A stretch of 8,919 nt of DNA from contig JAISEZ010000088.1 of the NCBI GenBank assembly GCA_031263835.1, forward strand, positions 1-8,919, given 5' to 3'. The notes beneath the pieces were generated by a model. That model was not told the DNA's origin, did not search any database, and saw only the letters and a program-made list of their open reading frames with translations. This stretch comes from Tannerella sp. GTDB taxonomy: Bacteria > Bacteroidota > Bacteroidia > Bacteroidales > Tannerellaceae. A program made the translations under genes and the position numbers. This document shows positions 1 to 4,876 of the stretch, piece by piece; within the stretch, counting starts at the first letter, position 1; every line of letters begins with the position of its first letter.

Positions 1-615
1 ACCGCTGCCGGCAATCTCGAAAGAGGCTGTTGCAATCCGTCCTCCCAGATGGATGTTCCCCGAACCGGCGATTGTTCCGCCGAATGCTTCCCCGGCCAGG
101 GCAAAGGCGTTCAGCGTACCGCTGCCGGCAAGTTCGACATTCAGTTTCCGCAGAATGACGGAATCTCGCAAATTCACCTTCGTGCTGCCGGCCAGCGAGA
201 ATTTCAGTTCATCCGTCCGCAGCGGGCTGTTGACCGTAAATTCGGTCTTGCCGGCGGCCTCCACTTTGCGCAGAGCGGTGGATTTGGTTACCACCGTGAA
301 CAGGGTAGGAGCAAACCGTTCATCTTTGTATTCTTCCTTCGGTTTGATTCTCAGCGTCCCGTCATGCACGCTGAATTCATACATCTCGAAAATGTTCCGG
401 TCGACCGTAACGGTCAGTCCCGGCGCGTCATCCGACCGGGTATAGTCGACTTTCATGGAGCCGCTACACTGAATAGCGTTATAATCGCTTATGGCGATTA
501 CTCTTGTCACCGGATGGCCGTCTCCCTTGACGCGCCGGGGCGAGAAACAGCTGCCCGTCAGCATCATGCAAACAACGAGCATACTTACACTACATACAAT
601 TGCTTTTACTTTCAT
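1..615 (-). CDS. DUF2807 (head-GIN domain) lipoprotein, 3' end outside window
   Basis: This reading frame is open for 205 codons from ATG at 615-613 to the left edge, so its C-terminus is missing. The product starts MKVKAIVCSVSMLVVCMMLTGSC, a short basic n-region, a hydrophobic core and a lipobox-like LTGSC with the cysteine at residue 23, so it is probably a lipidated envelope protein. After it come R-V-I-A-I-S-D-Y-N-A-I-Q-C-S-G-S (about 38-53), V-H-D-G-T-L-R-I-K-P (about 83-92) and then repeated A-G-S-G/L-A-G-S strands (about 141-205). This pattern of an 'F/Y-x-x-I-x-V-S-G' start followed by a beta-helix with SGSG turns is what I know from DUF2807, 'putative auto-transporter adhesin, head GIN domain', common in Bacteroidota. 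The molecular function of the family is not established; adhesion or envelope stress are guesses. No SD sequence is present. Certain about the gene, fairly sure about the family. Confidence 0.87.
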   Translation of the reverse strand, partial: MKVKAIVCSVSMLVVCMMLTGSCFSPRRVKGDGHPVTRVIAISDYNAIQCSGSMKVDYTRSDDAPGLTVTVDRNIFEMYEFSVHDGTLRIKPKEEYKDERFAPTLFTVVTKSTALRKVEAAGKTEFTVNSPLRTDELKFSLAGSTKVNLRDSVILRKLNVELAGSGTLNAFALAGEAFGGTIAGSGNIHLGGRIATASFEIAGSG

Positions 616-681
616 ACTGCTTTTATTTTATATGTTATACAGATATGACGAACAAAACCTCGAAATGTTACACCTTTGTCA

Positions 682-733
682 GTGATTAGTGATTAGTGGT
701 TAGTGATTAGTGAGATGAATGATAAATGATTAT
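682..733 (+). repeat. Heptanucleotide tandem repeat (GTGATTA) plus adjoining AT-rich block
   Basis: Four tandem heptamers run from 682 to 709 (GTGATTA, GTGATTA, GTGGTTA, GTGATTA), followed by a partial GTGA to 713. Directly after lies ATGAATGATAAATGATTAT (715-733), itself roughly heptameric (ATGAATG, ATAAATG, ATTAT). Both parts recur in inverted orientation near the right end of the window: a 17-nt exact match at 8791-8807 and a 19-nt exact match at 8760-8778. So this is a modular dispersed intergenic repeat and not chance low complexity. Confidence 0.85.
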
Positions 734-856
734 GGCTGCCGATGCACCAAACCATGCCGCGTGCAGTATAAATACCATCACATTATTATCGGGAAGGACG
801 GAAAGCAGCAACGTCTGCCTGTCGTCCTCGAAATAACCGTCAGACTGCTCAGGATA

Positions 857-961
857 ATGTAACAGAAGCCGTAACTCGCGCCCCCGTGCCTGCATTGCAG
901 GCAAACCCGATCAGGCCGATCAGAAAGACAGCCGTCAAAGGCGACTGTCGTTTAGATTTAA
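857..961 (-). pseudogene. Possible remnant of a lipoprotein gene start
   Basis: Read on the minus strand, this stretch is open between TAG (about 964) and TGA (about 857) and encodes SKRQSPLTAVFLIGLIGFAC followed by NAGTGARVTASVTLS. That looks like a lipoprotein signal peptide: basic n-region, hydrophobic core, lipobox-like G-F-A-C. There is no ATG, only a TTG, and the frame stops about 17 residues after the cysteine. A neighbouring minus frame stays open to 707. It could be a decayed, frameshifted gene or a chance hydrophobic stretch; without a homologue I cannot decide. Confidence 0.25.
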
Positions 962-969
962 AATTTGCC

Positions 970-978
970 TACCTTTGC
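970..978 (+). promoter_or_regulatory. Bacteroidota -7 promoter element for pyrH
   Basis: TACCTTTGC matches the Bacteroidota -7 consensus TAnnTTTG followed by a pyrimidine exactly. It ends 19 nt before the pyrH ATG, so the predicted 5' leader is very short. No convincing -33 TTTG is visible about 20 nt upstream. Confidence 0.65.
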
Positions 979-997
979 CTCGCAAAACAGTTGAATT

Positions 998-1708
998 ATG
1001 AACAGATACAATCGCATTCTGCTGAAATTGAGCGGAGAGTCGCTGGCGGGCGAAAAGACCTGCGGGATTGACGAAGTGCGTCTACGGGAGTACGCCCTGC
1101 AAATCAGGGCGGTCGCCGAGAGGGGGATTCAAATCGGAATTGTCATTGGCGGAGGAAATATTTTCCGCGGATTGAGTGGTGCGGCCAAAGGTTTTGACCG
1201 CGTCAGGAGCGACCAGATGGGTATGCTGGCGACGGTGATTAACAGTCTGGCGCTCCATTCGGCGCTGGAAGCCGCGGGGGTGAGAGCGACCGTACTGACG
1301 GCCACCCGCATGGAACCGGTCGGCGAATTTTACAGCCGGCAGCGTGCCGTCGAACACTTGCAGCAGGGGCATGTCGTGATGATGGCCGGCGGTACGGGGA
1401 ATCCGTTTTTTACGACCGACACGGCGGCCTGCCTGCGTGCCGTCGAAATCGAAGCCGACGTAATCCTGAAAGGCACCCGCGTGGACGGCATCTACACAGC
1501 CGACCCGGAAAAGAATCCTGCTGCCGTGAAATACGATGAAATCACGTTCGACGAAATCTATGCCGCAGGATTGAAGGTGATGGACTTGACGGCGATTACG
1601 CTCTGCAGGGACAATCACATGCCGCTCATTGTATTTGACATGGATACCGCCGGCAACCTGCAAAAGGTGATGGACGGCGAACCGGTCGGGACAAGCGTGA
1701 CAAGGTGA
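998..1708 (+). CDS. pyrH: UMP kinase
   Basis: Cytoplasmic amino-acid-kinase-family enzyme that phosphorylates UMP to UDP with ATP, the step that feeds pyrimidine nucleotide and cell-wall sugar-nucleotide synthesis; the bacterial enzyme is hexameric and allosterically regulated by GTP and UTP. The 236-residue length is normal. Visible family motifs are the N-terminal K10-L-S-G-E-S-L16, the glycine-rich G51-G-G-N-I-F-R-G58, D-Q-M-G-M-L-A-T near 73-80, G131-G-T-G-N-P-F-F-T-T-D-T-A-A144 for nucleotide and UMP binding, and T-A-D-P near 167-170. The ATG at 998 places KLSGES at the expected distance from the N-terminus and follows a promoter by 19 nt. The frr gene, which follows pyrH in many bacteria, is not here: the next gene is a GH92 glycosidase. 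Confidence 0.97.
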   Translation: MNRYNRILLKLSGESLAGEKTCGIDEVRLREYALQIRAVAERGIQIGIVIGGGNIFRGLSGAAKGFDRVRSDQMGMLATVINSLALHSALEAAGVRATVLTATRMEPVGEFYSRQRAVEHLQQGHVVMMAGGTGNPFFTTDTAACLRAVEIEADVILKGTRVDGIYTADPEKNPAAVKYDEITFDEIYAAGLKVMDLTAITLCRDNHMPLIVFDMDTAGNLQKVMDGEPVGTSVTR

Positions 1709-1714
1709 CAAAAG

Positions 1715-1746
1715 GAATGAAGAATGGAGAATGGAGAATGGAGAAT
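1715..1746 (+). repeat. Heptanucleotide tandem repeat (GAATGGA)
   Basis: GAATGAA followed by three exact GAATGGA units and a partial GAAT, starting 7 nt after the pyrH stop codon. It has the same unit length as the GTGATTA repeat at 682-713, but a different sequence. It is intergenic, between pyrH and the GH92 gene, and makes no obvious hairpin. Confidence 0.85.
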
Positions 1747-1801
1747 ATCCTGTACTCTTTCTCCGAATAAAGCAAACAATATACACTAAGAAAGTACGTC
1801 T

Positions 1802-4132
1802 ATGAAAAGAAAAGTCATTATTTTAGCCGCCCTGCTGGGCGTTGTCCGGCTATACGGACAGGAGAAGCCGGCGCTGCCGGTCGACCCGATGATTGGCACC
1901 ACCCGGATGGGTCACACGTTTCCCGGCGCCTGCGTGCCCCACGGCGCCGTCCAGTTGAGTCCCGATACGGATACGATTCCCCACAACCTCAACGGGGACT
2001 ACCAGAAGGACGCCTACCGTTACTGCGCCGGTTACCAGTACGATGATTCGACGATTGTCGGGTTCAGTCATACGCATTTCAGCGGCACCGGCCATTCCGA
2101 CCTGGGAGATATTCTGCTGATGCCGGTCACCGGCACGCCGAAACTGAACCCCGGCACGGCGGCACAGCCGGAAACGGGCTACCGCTCCCGTTTCTCGCAC
2201 GCCACGGAACAGGCGCAGCCGGGCTATTACGAAGTCGTGCTGGACGACTACCGGGTACGGGCGCAGCTGACGGCCACCGAACGGACGGGCATTCACCGCT
2301 ACACCTTTCCGGCGGGCGAGAAGAAACAGCTGATTCTGGATTTGGTACACGGCATCTACAACTACGACGGCAAGACGCTGTGGGCCAACGTGCGCGTCGA
2401 AAACGACACGCTGCTGACCGGCTACCGCCTCACCAACGGCTGGTCGCGCGTGAATTACACCTATTTCGCCATCTCCTTCTCCCTGCCCGTCGCGCATTAC
2501 GTGTACGAAGACCGGGAGACGCCGAAATATCCCGGTTTCTGGCGAAAGTTTCCCAAAACGGACTTCCCCGAAATCGGCGGGCGGAAGATTGTCGCCTGCT
2601 TCGAGTTTGAGCCGTCGGCCACCGCCGAGCTGGAAGTCCGGGTAGCCCTTTCGGCCGTCGGCACGGCCGGCGCCCTGCGCAACCTGGAGGCCGAAACGGC
2701 CGGCAAGTCCTTCGACCGGCTCCGCGCCGAGGCGTCGGACAAATGGAACAGGGAACTGGCGTGCGTGGAGGTGGAAGGCCCGGACGAGCGGAAGACGATG
2801 CTGTACACCTCCCTCTATCATGCCCTTATCCATCCCTCCCTCTACATGGACGTGGACGGGAACTACCGGGGCATCGACCACAACATCCACCGGGCCGAAG
2901 GCTTCGCCAACTACACCGTCTTTTCCGTCTGGGACACCTACCGGGCGCTGCATCCGCTCTTCAACCTGCTCAACCGCCGGCGCAGCCGCGACATCGTCGA
3001 GTCCATGCTGGCGCACTATGAGCAGAGCGTGCACGGGATGCTGCCGGTATGGTCGCACATGGGGAATGAAAACTGGTGCATGATTGGCTATCATTCCGTC
3101 TCCGTCCTGGCCGACGCCATCGCCAAAGGCATCCCCGTCGACCGGGAACGGGCGCTGGAGGCCATGCAGCATACGGCGAACGTGCCCTACTACGGCGGGC
3201 TGAGCGACTACATCCGCAGGGGCTACGTGCCGGTGGACGTGAAGGACGACGGCGCTTCCATGACGCTGGAGTATGCCTACGACGACTGGACGATTTACCG
3301 CACGGCACAGCTGGCCGGGCGTCCCGAAGCGGCCGAAGCCTACCGGCTGCGCGCCCTGAACTACCGCAACGTCTTTCAGCCCTCGCTCCGGTTTGTCGGC
3401 GCCCGGCTGAGCGACGGCAGCTGGAAAACGGATTTCAGCCTGCTGAGCACGCACGGCCAGGGATTCATCGAGGGCAATTCGTGGAACTACTCGTTCTACG
3501 TGCCTCACGACGTGAACGGCCTGATTCGGGAGATGGGCGGAGAAGCGCCGTTTGTCCGGCGGCTGGACTCGCTCTTCACCATGCACCTGCCCGACGAGTT
3601 CTTTGCCGAGACCGAAGACGTCACCGAAGAGGGAATCATGGGCAACTACGTCCACGGCAACGAGCCGAGCCATCACATCGCCTACCTGTATGCCTGGACT
3701 TCGCAGCCCTGGAAGACGCAGTACCGGGTGCGCGAAATCATGAACCGCATGTACCGCGAGGGGATTGCGGGCCTGTGCGGAAACGACGACTGCGGACAGA
3801 TGTCGGCGTGGTACATTTTCTCGGCGATGGGATTCTATCCCGTCTGTCCCGGCACCGACCAGTTTGTACTCGGCGCGCCTTATTTCCCCTACTTCAAAGT
3901 GAATCTGGAAAACGGGAAGTCCATCGTCATCCGGGCCGACAGGGTGAGCGACCGCATGTGCTACGTGAAATCCGTCAGGCTCAACGGCCGGCCCTACCGG
4001 AAAGCCTACATCACGTATGACGACCTCAGGGACGGAGCGGAACTGACGTTCGAGATGAGCGCGACGCCCAACAGAAAGCGCATCTTCAGCGAAGACGAAA
4101 AACCGTATTCCCTGACAAAGGCGGGAGAATAG
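1802..4132 (+). CDS. GH92 family glycosidase (alpha-mannosidase), secreted
   Basis: Predicted exo-acting alpha-mannosidase of glycoside hydrolase family 92, calcium-dependent inverting enzymes that trim alpha-mannosides from N-glycans and mannans; linkage specificity cannot be read from sequence. The 776-residue product has a signal peptide (MKRKVIILAALLGVVRLYG, probably cut before QEKP), so it is periplasmic or outer-membrane associated. The N-terminal beta-sandwich region has P-V-D-P-M-I-G-T, H-T-F-P-G-A-C-V-P-H-G-A-V-Q-L-S-P, and F88-S-H-T-H-F-S-G95. The C-terminal barrel has E557-G-N-S-W-N-Y (from memory, the region of the catalytic acid), G614-N-Y-V-H-G-N-E-P-S-H-H and G660-N-D-D-C-G-Q-M-S-A-W, whose acidic residues lie where family members have the base. 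All core motifs are intact. No SusC/SusD or other polysaccharide-utilisation genes are next to it. The start is set by the signal peptide. Confidence 0.95.
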   Translation: MKRKVIILAALLGVVRLYGQEKPALPVDPMIGTTRMGHTFPGACVPHGAVQLSPDTDTIPHNLNGDYQKDAYRYCAGYQYDDSTIVGFSHTHFSGTGHSDLGDILLMPVTGTPKLNPGTAAQPETGYRSRFSHATEQAQPGYYEVVLDDYRVRAQLTATERTGIHRYTFPAGEKKQLILDLVHGIYNYDGKTLWANVRVENDTLLTGYRLTNGWSRVNYTYFAISFSLPVAHYVYEDRETPKYPGFWRKFPKTDFPEIGGRKIVACFEFEPSATAELEVRVALSAVGTAGALRNLEAETAGKSFDRLRAEASDKWNRELACVEVEGPDERKTMLYTSLYHALIHPSLYMDVDGNYRGIDHNIHRAEGFANYTVFSVWDTYRALHPLFNLLNRRRSRDIVESMLAHYEQSVHGMLPVWSHMGNENWCMIGYHSVSVLADAIAKGIPVDRERALEAMQHTANVPYYGGLSDYIRRGYVPVDVKDDGASMTLEYAYDDWTIYRTAQLAGRPEAAEAYRLRALNYRNVFQPSLRFVGARLSDGSWKTDFSLLSTHGQGFIEGNSWNYSFYVPHDVNGLIREMGGEAPFVRRLDSLFTMHLPDEFFAETEDVTEEGIMGNYVHGNEPSHHIAYLYAWTSQPWKTQYRVREIMNRMYREGIAGLCGNDDCGQMSAWYIFSAMGFYPVCPGTDQFVLGAPYFPYFKVNLENGKSIVIRADRVSDRMCYVKSVRLNGRPYRKAYITYDDLRDGAELTFEMSATPNRKRIFSEDEKPYSLTKAGE

Positions 4133-4525
4133 ATGGTACAGAGAGATTTCATCATGGTACAGATTGAGGAGTTGGGGAAAGTCATGGCCCAGCTAATCAG
4201 CCGGCGCGAAACGGGCGCGACCCGGCAGATACCCGAACAGATTCAGACGGTTTACCGTTCCCTGAAACTGAACCGGGACTTTCTGATGACCGCGGCGCCG
4301 GAAGACATTGTTCAGGCGCTGGACGGCGACGACCGGGGCGGCATGTTGCGCATGGACATTGCCGCCAGGGCGCTGATTGAGGAGAGCTATCTCTTTTCCG
4401 GCCGGCAGCAGCAGGACATGCTGCTAAAGGCGCAGACCCTGCTGGAATATCTCCAGACACACGACCGTACGTTTTCGCTGGAACGGCTGGCCCTGCTGGA
4501 CGACCTCCGTCGCCGGAAGGAATAA
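4133..4525 (+). CDS. Small hypothetical protein following GH92 (possibly DUF6483-like)
   Basis: A 130-residue, mostly helical, soluble protein with no signal peptide or membrane segment, beginning MVQRDFIMVQIEELGKVMAQ. The start resembles, from memory, the 'M-I-Q-x-D-F/Y-I-x-x-I-E-x-L' start of the DUF6483 family of unknown function; I hold that loosely. The C-terminal half (about 80-128) contains a helix-rich, Q- and L-rich stretch (S-G-R-Q-Q-Q-D-M-L-L-K-A-Q-T-L-L-E-Y-L) that could be one TPR-like hairpin. The GH92 stop and this ATG abut (TAGATG), implying one transcript and probable translational coupling. A second possible start, also MVQ, lies 21 nt later (4154); ATGGTACAG occurs at both places. 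The abutting upstream stop favours the first. Confidence 0.82.
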   Translation: MVQRDFIMVQIEELGKVMAQLISRRETGATRQIPEQIQTVYRSLKLNRDFLMTAAPEDIVQALDGDDRGGMLRMDIAARALIEESYLFSGRQQQDMLLKAQTLLEYLQTHDRTFSLERLALLDDLRRRKE

Positions 4526-4531
4526 GAAGGG

Positions 4532-4545
4532 TGCAGCGTGCAGGA
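4532..4545 (+). repeat. Inverted partner of the 42-bp repeat core
   Basis: TGCAGCGTGCAGGA, beginning 7 nt after the stop codon of the upstream gene, is the exact reverse complement of 4709-4722 inside the third 42-bp unit (13 of 14 nt also match the second unit). RNA from this region could fold so that the repeat array is looped out. Confidence 0.7.
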
Positions 4546-4599
4546 GAATATAATCCCGGAATGTCCGTTAGCGCATTGATTGATTCCTTTCCGGAAAAA

Positions 4600-4733
4600 G
4601 GCCGGCAACACAGGGTGACCGGCTTCCTGCACACTGCAGGAGGCCGGCAACACACGGTAGCCGGCTTCCTGCACGCTGCGGCAGGCCGGCAACACAGGGT
4701 GACCGGCTTCCTGCACGCTGCAGGAGGCTGGCT
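4600..4733 (+). repeat. 42-bp tandem repeat, 3.2 copies
   Basis: Units occupy 4600-4641, 4642-4683 and 4684-4725, with a degenerate 8-nt start of a fourth unit at 4726-4733. Each begins GGCCGGCAACAC and ends in CTTCCTGCAC plus a CTGC-containing tail. Units 1 and 3 differ at one base (A/G near the end), while unit 2 differs at several positions. Each unit can form a hairpin of AGGCCGG with CCGGCTT around a 13-nt loop; in unit 2 the stem becomes GCCGGC/GCCGGC. The greater similarity of units 1 and 3 suggests a higher-order duplication or gene conversion. Confidence 0.92.
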
Positions 4734-4812
4734 ACCCATGGCGAACCGTCTCCCGCAACGTGCGGCAGAATGTTCCAGGGGACATTTCGGGATAATCTTC
4801 AGGCAATTGTGG

Positions 4813-4849
4813 CATCGAAAAATGGAAGAGCCTCTTCAATTTTTCGATG
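4813..4849. terminator. Bidirectional terminator hairpin between convergent genes
   Basis: The 37-nt sequence is an inverted repeat: 18-nt arms (4813-4830 and 4832-4849) are complementary at 17 positions around one central C. The inner part GAAGAG/CTCTTC is the stem, and on each strand it is followed by a T-rich run (AATTTTT on plus, CATTTTT on minus). This gives intrinsic-terminator geometry in both directions, matching its place between converging transcripts, 28 bp from the GH3-fusion stop codon. Confidence 0.85.
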
Positions 4850-4876
4850 AATATCATCGGGACTGGCCGGATGCTA

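Larger units (their letters stand above)
616..997. other. Intergenic region between divergent DUF2807 and pyrH genes
   Basis: This 382-bp gap holds a heptamer tandem repeat (682-713), a second AT-rich repeat block (715-733), a possible gene remnant on the minus strand (about 857-961) and the pyrH promoter -7 element (970-977). Small open frames exist here (for example minus 707-904, 65 codons), but they end inside the repeat, have no promoter and no recognisable motif. I see no RNA gene. Confidence 0.6.
4526..4876. other. Convergent intergenic region with tandem repeat and terminator hairpin
   Basis: This 351-bp region lies between the stop codons of the plus-strand 130-residue gene and the minus-strand GH3 fusion gene. 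It contains a 42-bp tandem repeat (4600-4733), an inverted partner of part of that repeat (4532-4545) and a strong hairpin (4813-4849). Open frames running through the repeat on both strands arise because 42 is a multiple of three; they have no promoter and no recognisable domain. Confidence 0.75.

Noticed and set aside
49..648. 199-codon plus-strand frame antisense to the DUF2807 gene
   Set aside because: The minus strand encodes a clear signal peptide and the DUF2807 pattern; this frame ends in AT-rich intergenic DNA.
616..690. Promoter for the DUF2807 gene on the minus strand
   Set aside because: TTTTG and an AT-rich block are present at roughly suitable spacing, but there is no TAnnTTTG match, so I do not call it.
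1850..3676. 608-codon open frame on the minus strand, antisense to the GH92 gene
   Set aside because: It is a shadow of a GC-rich gene with clear GH92 motifs on the plus strand; its translation is V/G/R/Q-rich without recognisable domain or signal.
3076..4020. 314-codon plus-strand frame inside the GH92 gene
   Set aside because: Arg/Pro-rich out-of-frame translation of the GH92 coding sequence; no start context.
4600..4733. CRISPR array
   Set aside because: The 42-bp units are contiguous with no variable spacers and there are no cas genes.
4197..4739. Minus-strand frame with Cys-rich repeats (R-K-P-V-T-L-C-C-R-P)
   Set aside because: The repeats come from the 42-bp DNA repeat, whose length is a multiple of three, and the rest is antisense to the 130-residue gene. 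No promoter or signal peptide.
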